A DNA stretch of 64,000 bases from Sediminivirga luteola (GCF_014639315.1 NZ_BMFY01000008.1:1-64000); one strand, 5' to 3'; shown: positions 36,184 through 45,432, counted from the first letter of the stretch. Translations and numbers: made by a program. Notes: generated by a model not told the origin, from the letters alone.

Positions 36184-38106
36184 ATGACCACCACAACGAC
36201 TGCTACCGATCCAGCCGGCAGCCTGATCGACCCGCCCACCAGCACCGCGGTCGCGATCTCCTACCTGCGGGTCTCCACCCGTGAACAGGCTTCCAAGGGC
36301 GGCACCGACGAAGGCTTCTCCATCCCCGCTCAACGCGACGCGGTGCGCCGCAAAGCCGACCAGCTCGGCGCGGCGATCGTGGAGGAATTCGTCGACGCCG
36401 GAGCCTCGGCCAAGTCCGCCGACCGGCCCGACCTAATGCGGATGATCCAGTACGTCAAGACCAACAAGGTCGCCTACTGCATCGTCCACAAGGTCGACCG
36501 GCTCGCCCGCAACCGCGCCGACGACGTGACCATCCACCTCGCCCTCCAACAGGCCGGAGTCATGCTCGTCTCGGCGACGGAGAACATCGACGAGACCCCC
36601 TCGGGGATGCTGCTACACGGGATCATGTCCACCATCGCGGAGTTCTACTCCCGCAACCTCGCCACCGAGGTCACCAAGGGCATGACCCAGAAGGCCATCA
36701 GCGGTGGCACCCTCGGCAAGGCACCGATCGGCTACCTCAACGTCCGCACCCGCGACGACCAAGGCCGCGAGGTCCGCACCGTCGAACTCGACCCCGAGCG
36801 AGCGCCCCTGATCGAGTGGGCGTTCAAGGCCTACGCCTCGGGGAACTGGACCGTCAGCCAGCTCCACGACGAACTCACCTCCCGCGGACTGGTCAGTCTG
36901 CCCACCCCGAAGCGGCCGTCGAAGCCGCTGGCGGTCTCCTCGGTACATCGCCTGCTGACCAATCCCTACTACAAGGGCGATGTCGTCTACCGCGGCACGC
37001 GCTACAAGGGCACCCACCCCGCCCTCGTCCCACCCGAGGTCTGGTACCAGGTCCAGTCCGTGCTCACCGCTCACAAGACCGCCGCCGAAGCCACCCAGGT
37101 CCACGACCACTACCTCAAAGGCACCATCCACTGCGGACAATGCGGGTCCCGGCTGATCGTCTCCAACGCCAAGAACCGACACGGCAACGTCTACTGCTAC
37201 TTCGTGTGCTCCGGCCGGCACTCCAAACGCACCGACTGCACCCGCGGCGCGATCCTGATCGAAGACGTCGAGAAGCTGATCGAGGACTACTACACCCGCG
37301 TACAGATCAGCCCCGCCCAGCGCGACGCACTCTCCGGGATGCTCCACCACGAGTTCGACCGACTCATGGCCGCCGAGACCGACGAACTCGAACGCCTCAC
37401 CACTCACCGAGACCGGCTCGAACACGAACAAGACCGGCTCATGCAAGCCCACTACGCCGACGCCATCCCGCTGCCCGTCCTCAAACGAGAACAAGACCGC
37501 GTCCTGGGCGAACTCGACCGCCTCAACCGGCGTATCGACGCCCACCACGGCGACTACGCCGACGCCCGCGCTCACCTCGACGACGCCCTCGGACTCCTGG
37601 CCAACTGCGCCGACATCTACCAACGGTGCGACGACGCCAACCGGCGCCTGTGCAACCAAGCCTTCTTCACCAAGGTCTACATCGACGAAGACAACGAACT
37701 CCGCGTCGAGAACAACCGACCCTTCGAGATGCTCCTCGACCCCGAGGTCAACGCCAATGCCCTCAACTGGACCCAGAACGGCAACAAGGCCCGAACCCCA
37801 GCCAACGATTCCATTGGCAAGGGTTCGAGCCTTGTGCGCGGGGTGGAGGTAACGGGATTCGAACCCGTGACCTTCTGCATGCCATGCAGACGCGCTACCA
37901 ACTGCGCCATACCCCCGTGCCGGCTTCCCGGCGACCTGATCAATAGTAGCGGACCCCGGGGCGGACGCAAAATCGATGAGCGCCGTCACAGGTCCTGTGC
38001 CAGCCACCGGATCACCTCGCCTGCCGGACCGGTCCGCGCCTGCCGGTATCCGGTGCCGGCCCAGAGGTGCAGCCGCTCGGCATCGCCCGCCGCTCCTGCC
38101 GCCTGA
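36184..38106 (+). CDS. Large serine recombinase (ICE integrase) with hybrid C-terminus
   Basis: A serine integrase. The resolvase domain starts at ISYLRVSTREQ (nucleophile Ser31), followed by VDRLARNRAD and EFYSRNLA. The recombinase domain has KAPIGYLNVR and VHRLLTNPYYKGDVVYRG. The zinc ribbon is IHCGQCGSRL with CYFVCSGRH and its later Cys. The coiled-coil is RLTTHRDRLEHEQDRLMQ. Residues 1 to about 545 are genuine. Beyond NANALNWTQNG the frame runs into the inferred ICE end, the antisense of tRNA-Ala (VTGFEPVTFCMPCRRATNCA is a known look of antisense tRNA) and chromosomal sequence before stopping at 38104-38106. The functional C-terminus cannot be placed; in the circular form it may differ. 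AAGGA precedes the ATG. Confidence 0.85.
   Translation: MTTTTTATDPAGSLIDPPTSTAVAISYLRVSTREQASKGGTDEGFSIPAQRDAVRRKADQLGAAIVEEFVDAGASAKSADRPDLMRMIQYVKTNKVAYCIVHKVDRLARNRADDVTIHLALQQAGVMLVSATENIDETPSGMLLHGIMSTIAEFYSRNLATEVTKGMTQKAISGGTLGKAPIGYLNVRTRDDQGREVRTVELDPERAPLIEWAFKAYASGNWTVSQLHDELTSRGLVSLPTPKRPSKPLAVSSVHRLLTNPYYKGDVVYRGTRYKGTHPALVPPEVWYQVQSVLTAHKTAAEATQVHDHYLKGTIHCGQCGSRLIVSNAKNRHGNVYCYFVCSGRHSKRTDCTRGAILIEDVEKLIEDYYTRVQISPAQRDALSGMLHHEFDRLMAAETDELERLTTHRDRLEHEQDRLMQAHYADAIPLPVLKREQDRVLGELDRLNRRIDAHHGDYADARAHLDDALGLLANCADIYQRCDDANRRLCNQAFFTKVYIDEDNELRVENNRPFEMLLDPEVNANALNWTQNGNKARTPANDSIGKGSSLVRGVEVTGFEPVTFCMPCRRATNCAIPPCRLPGDLINSSGPRGGRKIDERRHRSCASHRITSPAGPVRACRYPVPAQRCSRSASPAAPAA
37792..37827. 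other. Hairpin at the right end of the element (candidate att arm or terminator)
   Basis: CGAACCC-ca-GCCAA (37792-37805) pairs with TTGGC-aa-GGGTTCG (37814-37827) around an 8-nt loop. A second short repeat CAAGG-GTTCGAG-CCTTG (37818-37834) overlaps it. Sixteen nt separate the stem from the 3' end of the tRNA gene. It may mark the recombinase recognition arm or end transcription; the crossover point itself is not resolvable here. Confidence 0.4.
37844..37916 (-). tRNA. tRNA-Ala (anticodon GGC), ICE integration site
   Basis: The 73-nt gene folds as a normal tRNA. The acceptor stem GGGGGTA/TACCTCC carries a G3-U70 wobble, the identity mark of tRNA-Ala. The D-arm is GCGC..GCGC, the anticodon stem TCTGC/GCAGA encloses the loop ATGGCAT with anticodon GGC, and the T-arm is ACGGG-TTCGAAT-CCCGT, with discriminator A. 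CCA is not encoded (CCC follows). The 3' end faces the element, as expected when an ICE integrates at the 3' end of a tRNA gene. The gene reads intact. Confidence 0.95.
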
Positions 38107-39008
38107 CGCAGTGCGCGCGTGAGGTGGTGGACGGCCGGGTAACCGACCGGTGCGGCGTCCTGGTGCCGGTCGATGAACCCGTTGCGCAGTGCCCGGGCGG
38201 GCCTGCCGGTGAACGCGCGGGTGAGAACCGTCTCCCTCGTCCCTTCCGCCAGGGCCGCGCGGTGCGTGGGGGAGGTGCCGGCCTCGTCGGTCCGCAGGAG
38301 CAGCGTGCCCACGGCGACGGCCTCGGCTCCCGCATCGAGAACCGCCCGGAACGACACCGGCCCGTCGACGCCCCCTGCCCCCACCACCGGAAGCCCGGTG
38401 GCAACGCTGATCTGCCCGACCAGCTCGGCGGTCGGGACCTCTGCCGGCAGGCAGCCAGGATCGTGAATCGCGCTGTGGCCGCCCGCTCCCGGGCCCTGGA
38501 CGACGAGCCCATCGGCGCCCGCCTGCTGCGCGGCCCGTGCCTCCTCGGGCGTCGTGACAGTGGCGAGCACGCGTGCGCCGGACAGTTGCAGAGCGGCGAT
38601 GTCGCTCTGATCGGGCAGTCCGAAGGTCAGTGACACCACGGGCACTTGCAGCGACAGCAGCAGTTCGAGCTTGGCGTCCCAGGAATCGTCGTCCCAGACC
38701 GGCGCGGGGTCCAGCTGCAGACCGAACTCGTCGGCCTCCGGCTGCAACCGCCCCGCATAGCCGGTGAAAGCGCTCAGATCCGGGCTGCGGCCTTCCGGTA
38801 CGAACAGGTTGACGCCGAAGGGGGCATCGAGCCCGCGCATCTCTTCGATCTCCGAACGCAGGGCGTCGACGCTCTTGTAGCCGCCGGCGAGGAACGGGAA
38901 CCCGCCCGCTCTGCTGACGGCTGCCGCGAGGGCGGTAGTCGTCGGTCCGCCGGCCATGGGCGCGGCCACGATCGGCAACCGGGAATCGAGCAGACGGGAT
39001 CCTGTCAT
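37986..39008 (-). CDS. Nitronate monooxygenase (2-nitropropane dioxygenase family)
   Basis: A 340-residue FMN-dependent TIM-barrel enzyme that oxidises alkyl nitronates to carbonyl compounds and nitrite. Visible features: N-terminal LPIVAAPMAGGPTT; SRAGGFPFLAGGY; the FMN-phosphate region QAGADGLVVQGPGAGGHSA with its His; LPVVGAGGVDGPVSFRAVLDAGAEAVAVGT. The ATG at 39008 has AGGAGG 7 nt upstream; the frame is open further without a signal. It is divergent from the LysR gene at 39150, which probably controls it. First chromosomal gene beyond the tRNA. Confidence 0.85.
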   Translation of the reverse strand: MTGSRLLDSRLPIVAAPMAGGPTTTALAAAVSRAGGFPFLAGGYKSVDALRSEIEEMRGLDAPFGVNLFVPEGRSPDLSAFTGYAGRLQPEADEFGLQLDPAPVWDDDSWDAKLELLLSLQVPVVSLTFGLPDQSDIAALQLSGARVLATVTTPEEARAAQQAGADGLVVQGPGAGGHSAIHDPGCLPAEVPTAELVGQISVATGLPVVGAGGVDGPVSFRAVLDAGAEAVAVGTLLLRTDEAGTSPTHRAALAEGTRETVLTRAFTGRPARALRNGFIDRHQDAAPVGYPAVHHLTRALRQAAGAAGDAERLHLWAGTGYRQARTGPAGEVIRWLAQDL

Positions 39009-39149
39009 GACGTGGCCTCCTGGTGACGAACGGTGGCGCGCGGCGGGGACTCCTGCCGGGACAGACCGGTCCTGCGCGCTACGAACGACCCTACGCAGCC
39101 GGGACCGCACGCGGAATTGCCGGTGCCGGAGCATCTATGCTTGGGAGTT

Positions 39150-40031
39150 ATGGATCTTCAGCTGCGGCACCTGCGGGCGTTCAGCGCGGTCGCCGATGCC
39201 GGTTCCTTCACCGCCGCGAGTGCCCGGCTGAGGATCACTCAGCCCGCTCTGTCCCGTACCGTGCAGCAGCTCGAATCGTCTCTGGGCGTCCAGCTGTTCG
39301 AGCGGACGTCGCGCACGGTCGAGCTGACCGCCGCCGGCCGCGACTTCCTGCTCCGCGTCCGTGCGGTTCTGCACGACCTCGACCACGCCGTGGCCGATGT
39401 GCGGCGCGAGCGGATCCTGAGAGTCGGCTTCTCCTGGGTGCTGCCGGACCCCTGGGCTGCGGAGAAGGTGGCTTCGTTCGAGGCGGCCACCGGGGCGCAG
39501 GCGGATTTGCTGCGCCGGGACGACATCGACGCCGCGCTCCTCAGCGGTGAGGTGGATGTGGCGCTGATCCGGCACGAGACCGTCCCCGACGGGGTGGCCG
39601 TGCGGACGTTGCTCAACGAGCCACGGGTGGCGGCGGTGAGCAGCCGTTCGCCGCTGGCGGCTCTCGACCGGATCGACTGGCTTGAACTGGGCACGCATCC
39701 GGTCGTGGTCAACACCCTCAACGGCAATACCCGCCCCGGGCTCTGGCCGCCGGGCAAGCGCCCGCCGCGCACGGTGGAATGCCGCAACTACGACGAGTGG
39801 ATCGCCCTGATCGCGGCCGGCCGCGGCGTCGGCGCGACTGCGGCCTCGGCCGCGGGCAGCTATCTGCACACCGGCATCGTCTACATCGCGCTCACCGGCG
39901 CCCCACCCGTCCCCTTGAAACTCGCATGGCTGCCGCGACGCCGTAGCCCGCTCATGCGCAGCTTCATGGAAGCGGTCACCGGCCCGGCGCCGGCAGGGTC
40001 TTCACGCAGAGCAGCCCCAGAGGCGGAATGA
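39150..40031 (+). CDS. LysR-family transcriptional regulator
   Basis: A 293-residue regulator with N-terminal winged HTH (LRHLRAFSAVADAGSFTAAS, ITQPALSRTVQQLESSLGVQ, LFERTSRTVELTAAG) and a substrate-binding domain. It is divergent, 141 bp from the nitronate monooxygenase gene, the usual arrangement for LysR regulators and their targets. GGGAG precedes the ATG at 39150. Confidence 0.9.
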   Translation: MDLQLRHLRAFSAVADAGSFTAASARLRITQPALSRTVQQLESSLGVQLFERTSRTVELTAAGRDFLLRVRAVLHDLDHAVADVRRERILRVGFSWVLPDPWAAEKVASFEAATGAQADLLRRDDIDAALLSGEVDVALIRHETVPDGVAVRTLLNEPRVAAVSSRSPLAALDRIDWLELGTHPVVVNTLNGNTRPGLWPPGKRPPRTVECRNYDEWIALIAAGRGVGATAASAAGSYLHTGIVYIALTGAPPVPLKLAWLPRRRSPLMRSFMEAVTGPAPAGSSRRAAPEAE

Positions 40032-40142
40032 GGCCCCGGCGAAGGCCCGCACCCCCGGGCTGAGACCACGGAGCCGGCACAACACAGCAGCACAAGAACT
40101 CCACGGAACGATCCTGTCCGCGGATGCCGCCATAGTGGACAC

Positions 40143-40739
40143 ATGACCACAGAGATGAACGCACAGACACCGCAAGCCCTGGACTGGGGCCACCTGCTCC
40201 GCGACCAGTTCGATTGGCATTGGACGCACCAGTTACGGCCGCGACTGGAAGGCCTGAGCGATGAGGAGTACTTCTGGGAGCCGGCGCCCGGCTCCTGGAG
40301 CGTCCGTCCCCGCGGCTCCGGCACCGCCCCGGTGCAGGGCGGCTCGGGTGCGATGACCATCGACTTCGCCTTTCCTCCGCCGGAGCCGGCGCCGGTGACC
40401 ACCATCGCATGGCGCCTGGGTCATGTGATCGTCGGAGTCCTGGCGATGCGCAACGCCAGCCACTTCGGCCGTGCCGCCACCGACTATGAGTCCTTCGACT
40501 ACGCTCCGACCGCTGCTGAGGCGCTCACCCAGCTTGACGCCGAGTACGCCGCCTGGCTGGCCGGCGTGAGGTCGCTGAGCGCGGAACGTCTGGCTGAACC
40601 GTGCGGCGAGCATGGATTCGAGCAGGATCCGATGGCGCGTCTGGTGCTCCACATCCACCGCGAACTCATCCACCACCTCGCGGAGGTCTGCCTGCTCCGC
40701 GACCTGTACCTGCACACGCACGGGCACCTGAAGGGCTGA
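40143..40739 (+). CDS. DinB-superfamily protein
   Basis: A 198-residue four-helix-bundle protein of the DinB/YfiT metalloenzyme superfamily. In actinobacteria these often are mycothiol-dependent. Features: LLRDQFDWHWTHQLRPRLEG, YFWEPAPGSWSVR, TTIAWRLGHVIVGVLAMRN and the C-terminal IHRELIHHLAEVCLLRDLY. The potential metal ligands are His104-like GH, and HRELIHH near the end. Substrate unknown. It stands alone after the LysR gene. Confidence 0.85.
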   Translation: MTTEMNAQTPQALDWGHLLRDQFDWHWTHQLRPRLEGLSDEEYFWEPAPGSWSVRPRGSGTAPVQGGSGAMTIDFAFPPPEPAPVTTIAWRLGHVIVGVLAMRNASHFGRAATDYESFDYAPTAAEALTQLDAEYAAWLAGVRSLSAERLAEPCGEHGFEQDPMARLVLHIHRELIHHLAEVCLLRDLYLHTHGHLKG

Positions 40740-40825
40740 ACAGGCCGGCGCCGGCGACGTTGACGGACCGGATGCTATGAAACTGGAGCTACCGGCCCGC
40801 CGGCCGGGGCTGGGATCATCGGCTC

Positions 40826-41761
40826 GTGGCACAGAAGGACAATCCGGTGGGCGCCGGGCTCACGCTCGGCCTCGGTCTCGGTTTCTACAGCGCCCTCCCG
40901 CTGCTCTTCGGCTGGACAGTGGCATATTTCGTGGTGCTCGACTCCGCCGCGCCTTTCTGGCAGGTCTACCTGGGACTGGTGGGCGCAGTCGTCGCCCTCG
41001 GTATGCTGCTGGGCGCCTCCTCGGCGTTCCGCGCTGGCCGCTCGGCCCGGCGGCACGAGCGCGAACGGAAGGAGCAAGCTCGGCGCGACGAGCTCGCCCG
41101 CGCCTACGATGGTGCCAGCCGGGCCGCCGCCGACGCCATCGACACGATTGAGTCGCTGCAGGGTTGGCTCGCCACCGCGCGCGGACATGCCGCCGATGCC
41201 GGAGCCCACTTCCGCAACGGCGCCTACTCGCCGTTCTGGTCCGCCATCGAGGGGGCCTATGCCGCGCTGGGCGGATATCACCGCGCCATCCAGGCACTCC
41301 AGGCGCTGCCCGGGGCATACGCGGGTCATGCCGGCGAGTACCGCCGCGGGGGCGGGGAGACGCCGCTGCCGCCGTTTCCCTCGTCCGTCGACACCGCGGT
41401 CCTCGGTGCCGCGGCCGGTACGCTTCTGCGCCGGCTGGGAAGCCTGGTGTACGAGGCTCAGCGCGATCCGGTCTTTGCGCAGATCTGGGAGCAGCGCCGC
41501 ACGACTGCCGCGGTGGTCGCGGGTTTCGCCAGCCTGGAACACGCCGTGGGGCGCATGGGCGGCGCCATCGCCGCGTCGGTGCACGACCTTGCGGGAACCC
41601 TGGAGCACGCGGAATCTGCGGTGAGCGCCGCCGTGGGCGAGGTCAATGCGAGCACCCGTGCCGTGGCCGCCACCGTGACCAGCGCATCCGCGGAGAGCCT
41701 GCGCCTCCAGCGGGTGCTCAACGAACGCATCGCCGCCGTCGAACGCCAGCTCACCGCCTGA
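40826..41761 (+). CDS. Membrane protein with long helical/coiled-coil cytosolic part, unknown function
   Basis: A 311-residue protein with two N-terminal membrane helices (about 8-35 and 44-65). An Arg/Glu-rich stretch (RSARRHERERKEQARRDELA) follows, then a long helical region with Ala-rich segments, some resembling methyl-accepting-type coiled coils (LAGTLEHAESAVSAAVGEVN, ASTRAVAATVTSASAESLRL). No enzyme motif recognised. GTG start. Monocistronic. A structural or envelope-associated role is possible. Confidence 0.6.
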   Translation: MAQKDNPVGAGLTLGLGLGFYSALPLLFGWTVAYFVVLDSAAPFWQVYLGLVGAVVALGMLLGASSAFRAGRSARRHERERKEQARRDELARAYDGASRAAADAIDTIESLQGWLATARGHAADAGAHFRNGAYSPFWSAIEGAYAALGGYHRAIQALQALPGAYAGHAGEYRRGGGETPLPPFPSSVDTAVLGAAAGTLLRRLGSLVYEAQRDPVFAQIWEQRRTTAAVVAGFASLEHAVGRMGGAIAASVHDLAGTLEHAESAVSAAVGEVNASTRAVAATVTSASAESLRLQRVLNERIAAVERQLTA

Positions 41762-41828
41762 CGGAGCTGGACCGCTGCAATCCGATGTGGCTGGCCGCGG
41801 GCAGGCCCCTCGCCCGAGCCGGGGCCAT

Positions 41829-41847
41829 TTAGGTAAGGCTAAGCAAG
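41829..41847. promoter_or_regulatory. DtxR/IdeR-type iron box
   Basis: TTAGGTAAGGCTAAGCAAG matches 14 of 19 positions of the DtxR consensus TTAGGTTAGCCTAACCTAA. It is 58 nt before the siderophore-interacting-protein gene, consistent with iron-dependent repression. Confidence 0.75.
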
Positions 41848-41905
41848 TGGTAGCCTCAATGTCTGGAGCCTGCCGAGGGCGCGGGCGCAGACGTCGAGGA
41901 CGACC

Positions 41906-42709
41906 ATGAGCAATGTCACCGTCACCCACGCCGAGTCGGGGTTGCTGCGGGTGCAGGTGCTTCGCCGGCAGCGGGTCACTCCGCATATGACCCGGGTGAC
42001 CTTCGGGGGTGCGGACCTGGAACGTTTCGAGTTCCGGGGATTCGACCAGTGGTTCCGCCTGGCCCTGCCGATCCGCGATGACCTGGGCCTGGACCGCATG
42101 CCGGACCGGTTCGGCATGCGCGGCTACCTGCGGTACCTGACCGTGCCGAAGGGGATGCGGCCGGTCGTGCGCAACTACACCGTGCGGGACTTCCGCGCCG
42201 CCGGTCCGGAGCTCGATGTGGACTTCCTGGTTCACGGCAGCGACGGCATCGCCGGTCCCTGGGCTGAGCGCGCAGAACCTGGGGACGAAGCCGCGCTGAT
42301 CGACCAGGGCTGCGGCTGGAAGCCCGTCCCCGCCGGGTGGCACCTGATTGCCGCGGACGAGAGCGGTCTGCCCGCCGCTGCGGGAATCCTGCGGGATCTG
42401 CCGCGCGAGGCGACGGGACACGCGCTGATCGAACTCTTCGATGAGCGGGACGCGCAGCCGGTGGAACCGCCCCCGGGCTTCACGGTGCACTGGCTCGTCC
42501 GGGAGCCGGGAGCAGCACCCGGGTCGGTGCTGCTCCCGGCTCTGGCGGCGCTCCGGTTCCCGCCGGGCGATCCCTATGCCTTCGCGGCGGGCGAATCGGC
42601 TCTTGCCACCGGGGTGCGGCGCCATCTGGTGCGCGACCGCGAAGTGGACAAGGGGCGGGTGACCTTCTGCGGCTACTGGAAGCTCAGCTCACCAGCGCGC
42701 GCCAGGTGA
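41906..42709 (+). CDS. Siderophore-interacting protein (NAD(P)H-dependent ferric-siderophore reductase)
   Basis: A 267-residue flavoprotein that reduces ferric siderophores in the cytosol to free iron. N-terminal FAD-binding barrel: VLRRQRVTPHMTRVTFGGAD, FRGFDQWFRLALP, VVRNYTVRDFR. Central VDFLVHGSDGIAGPWAERA, and the C-terminal half with HLIAADESGLPAAAGILRD (NAD(P) side) and GRVTFCGYWK at the end. Full length for the family. Iron box just upstream. Its last 26 nt overlap the convergent M23 gene. Confidence 0.92.
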   Translation: MSNVTVTHAESGLLRVQVLRRQRVTPHMTRVTFGGADLERFEFRGFDQWFRLALPIRDDLGLDRMPDRFGMRGYLRYLTVPKGMRPVVRNYTVRDFRAAGPELDVDFLVHGSDGIAGPWAERAEPGDEAALIDQGCGWKPVPAGWHLIAADESGLPAAAGILRDLPREATGHALIELFDERDAQPVEPPPGFTVHWLVREPGAAPGSVLLPALAALRFPPGDPYAFAAGESALATGVRRHLVRDREVDKGRVTFCGYWKLSSPARAR

Positions 42710-43649
42710 CGGGGCCTGCTTGCCCATCCGCGGCCAGGCGGTTGGCGCGCTGCCAGTTCTTCAGCGCGGTGTCCATCACCGGGCCGAAGTTGCCGTCCAC
42801 CAGCAATCCCGCGCTGCGCTTGTTCATGACGGTCTGCAGGGCACGCACATGATTGCCGTCGGCGTTGCTGCGGGTGAGCGTGTAGATCAGCTTGGGCCAG
42901 CTCTTCGGGCCGATCTGCCCGTCGGCGACCAGTCCCTGAGAGGACTGCCAGGACTTCACCGCAGAGGTGGTCTGCGGGCCCATATAACCGTCGATGGTGA
43001 CGGACCGGCCCCGCTGCCGCAACAGGTACTGGATCGCCCGGGCCCGTTCGCCACGTGCCTCCGGATCGAGCGCCGGCCACTGACTGCCGCCGATCTGCGA
43101 GCCCCGGTTGGACAGGTACGTCCGCGGATTCGTGTCCGAGCCGATCGAGCCCGTCTGCACCTCGAAGTGCAGATGCGGCCCGGTCACATTGCCGGTGGCG
43201 CCCATATCGCCGATGCGCTGCCCGGCCTTGACGCTGGCGCCCTGCGAGACCCGGAACGCCGAGAGGTGCCCGTAGTAGGTGTAGACGTTGCTTCCATGGG
43301 AGACGACCAGGCCGTTGCCGGTCCGGCCCGTGATGACGTTCCAGCCGCGGCGCACCACGGTGCCCGCGGCGGCGGCGTAGATCGGCGTGCCGGTGGGATT
43401 GGCGATGTCCCAGCCGGCATGCGGGTACTGGCGGCCGGCGGTGTCGCCGTAACCGGAGGTGAGAGTGCCGATGGCCGGATTGCACCAGCGGCCGTTCTTC
43501 AGGGTGGCCGCGAGCGCCGGTGGCACGTCGAGGCCGCCGCCGATGAGGCCGGCCCCCAGGACGGAGGCCGCGCCGGCGGCGGTGATCAGGACGAGGCGGC
43601 GGCTCGGGCCGGAGGACAGGGGAGCGGGGGAGTCGGGCAGTTCGGACAT
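42684..43649 (-). CDS. Tat-exported M23 endopeptidase with peptidoglycan-binding repeats
   Basis: A 321-residue cell-wall enzyme. A twin-arginine-type signal (SRRLVLITAAGAASVLGAG) ends near ALAA. The M23 domain follows (about residues 75-185: HAGWDIANPTGTPI, YGHLS, GPHLHFEV, giving the HxxxD and HxH zinc ligands), then two peptidoglycan-binding repeats (AIQYLLRQRGRSVTIDGYMG; ALQTVMNKRSAGLLVDGNFG). GGAGG 5 nt before ATG 43649 fixes the start; the frame is open to 43724. It would cleave peptide cross-links for growth or separation. Confidence 0.88.
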   Translation of the reverse strand: MSELPDSPAPLSSGPSRRLVLITAAGAASVLGAGLIGGGLDVPPALAATLKNGRWCNPAIGTLTSGYGDTAGRQYPHAGWDIANPTGTPIYAAAAGTVVRRGWNVITGRTGNGLVVSHGSNVYTYYGHLSAFRVSQGASVKAGQRIGDMGATGNVTGPHLHFEVQTGSIGSDTNPRTYLSNRGSQIGGSQWPALDPEARGERARAIQYLLRQRGRSVTIDGYMGPQTTSAVKSWQSSQGLVADGQIGPKSWPKLIYTLTRSNADGNHVRALQTVMNKRSAGLLVDGNFGPVMDTALKNWQRANRLAADGQAGPVTWRALVS

Positions 43650-43936
43650 GGGAACCTCCATGAGGGGATGGGGATGAGGGGACCTGCCGGTGGCCGTGAT
43701 CGCCCAGGGAAGGCCGATCGGCACCGCCGGCCCGGCGCGGGGACGCCGTACTGCCCACGATAAAGGTGCGCGGTCGCGAATACGACCCTTGACTTCCTGC
43801 GGGGCTTCTGGCTGAGTTTCGGATCCGGCGGATGTGCTTCCGGCACAACCCCGCGTGCCGGCGTGAGGAGAGGTTTGCCGGCGGCATCCGGCTGTGGCAG
43901 GGTGTAGTGGCTCTGACCACGAATCGAGGACCCACT

Positions 43937-45430
43937 GTGAGCGACCAGTCGTATCAGCTGGCGGCCATTGCGATCTACTTCGCCGCCATGCTCGCCATCG
44001 GCTTCTACGCCTATCGCCGCACCGCCGGGCACGAGGACTACATGCTGGCGGGCCGGCGCCTTCCCTCCTGGGCGGCGGCGCTGAGCGCCGGCGCCTCGGA
44101 CATGTCCGGCTGGCTCATGATGGGACTGCCCGGCGCGATCTACCTCGCCGGCCTCATCGAGGCGTGGATCGCCGTCGGCCTGACCATCGGCGCCTATCTG
44201 AACTGGCGTTTCGTGGCGCCGCGGCTACGGGCGTACAGCCAGGTCTCGCGCAACTCGATCACCGTCCCGAGCTTCCTGGGCAACCGCCTCAGGGACTCCT
44301 CCCGGGCGTTGCGCATCGTCTCCGGGGCGATCATCCTGATCTTCTTCACCTTCTACGTCTCCTCCGGCATGGTCGCCGGCGGCGTGTTCTTCGAGAGCAC
44401 CTTCGGCACCGGGTACGTGACCGGCATGGTGGTCGTCGGCGCGGTCACGCTGCTCTACACCATGTTCGGCGGATTCCTGGGAGCATCCCTGACCGATGTG
44501 GTCCAGGGGCTGATGATGATGGTGGCCCTCATCGTGGTGCCGGTCATCGCCGTCATCGCGCTCGGCGGTCCGGCTGAGACGCTGGCAGCCATCGCAGAGG
44601 CCGGCCCCGGGCGCCTGTCCCTGACGGCCGGATCGGCGCTGACCGGTGCCACCGTGCTGAGCATCGTCTCCGCCGTGGCCTGGGGACTGGGCTACTTCGG
44701 CCAGCCGCACATCATCATCCGCTTCATGGCCCTGACCGACCCGGCGGCCGCCAGGCCCGCCCGGCGGATGGGGATCGGCTGGATGCTGATCTCCCTGACC
44801 GGCGCCGTGGCGGGTGGCCTCATCGGCCTGGCGTACGTCACGACGACCGGAGCCGAGCTGAGCGATCCCGAGACCGTCATGCTGGCCCTTTCGCAGCTGC
44901 TCCTGCACCCGCTCCTGGCCGGTTTCGTCCTGGCGGCGGTTCTCGCGGCGATCATGAGCACCGTGTCCAGCCAGCTCATCGTGTGCTCCTCGGCGCTCGT
45001 GGAGGACCTCTACGGCGCGCTGGCCGGCTCGCGGCCCCCGCAGCGGGTCCTGCTGCTGATGGGCCGCGGATGCGTCCTGGCCATCGCCGTGATCGCCGCG
45101 CTGCTGGCCATCGACCCCAGCGACACCATCCTGGGCCTGGTCTCCTTCGCCTGGGCCGGCTTCGGTGCCTCGTTCGGCCCGGTCATCCTGCTGGCCCTGT
45201 TCTGGCGCCGGCTGAGCACCTGGGGCGCGCTGGCGGGCATGGTCGCCGGAACCGTGACGGTGTTCGCCTGGGAGGCCTGGGGCACGGACCTGTACGAGAT
45301 CATCCCGGGATTCGCCGCCGGGCTGCTGATCGCCGTCATCGTCAGCCTGCTGCTGCCGGCCCGCCGCGAGCAGCTGGACGAGATCGAGCAGGAGTTCACC
45401 GAGGCTGCGGGGCTGGCCCGGCGCGGCTGA
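43937..45430 (+). CDS. putP: Sodium/proline symporter, SSS family
   Basis: A 497-residue solute:sodium symporter with about 13 helices. Family features include YYMLAGRRLPSWAAALSAGA-like loop (DYMLAGRRLPSW), ASDMSGWLMMGLPGAIY, FGGFLGASLTDVVQGLMMM, GYFGQPHIIIRFMAL and LSQLLLHPLLAGFVLAAVLAAIMST. These closely follow PutP, which imports L-proline with Na+. GTG start with GAGGA upstream. No proline dehydrogenase is nearby. Ends 2 nt before the convergent M20 gene. Confidence 0.88.
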   Translation: MSDQSYQLAAIAIYFAAMLAIGFYAYRRTAGHEDYMLAGRRLPSWAAALSAGASDMSGWLMMGLPGAIYLAGLIEAWIAVGLTIGAYLNWRFVAPRLRAYSQVSRNSITVPSFLGNRLRDSSRALRIVSGAIILIFFTFYVSSGMVAGGVFFESTFGTGYVTGMVVVGAVTLLYTMFGGFLGASLTDVVQGLMMMVALIVVPVIAVIALGGPAETLAAIAEAGPGRLSLTAGSALTGATVLSIVSAVAWGLGYFGQPHIIIRFMALTDPAAARPARRMGIGWMLISLTGAVAGGLIGLAYVTTTGAELSDPETVMLALSQLLLHPLLAGFVLAAVLAAIMSTVSSQLIVCSSALVEDLYGALAGSRPPQRVLLLMGRGCVLAIAVIAALLAIDPSDTILGLVSFAWAGFGASFGPVILLALFWRRLSTWGALAGMVAGTVTVFAWEAWGTDLYEIIPGFAAGLLIAVIVSLLLPARREQLDEIEQEFTEAAGLARRG

Positions 45431-45432
45431 CG

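Noticed and set aside
37818-37834. CAAGG-GTTCGAG-CCTTG as a second tRNA T-arm (duplicated tRNA end)
   Set aside because: The stem/loop numbering does not fit a T-arm with proper pairing, and no acceptor or anticodon arm is nearby; kept only as an inverted repeat.
40775-42625. Minus-strand frame of 616 codons opposite the membrane protein and siderophore-interacting protein
   Set aside because: Antisense to two supported genes, low-complexity composition.
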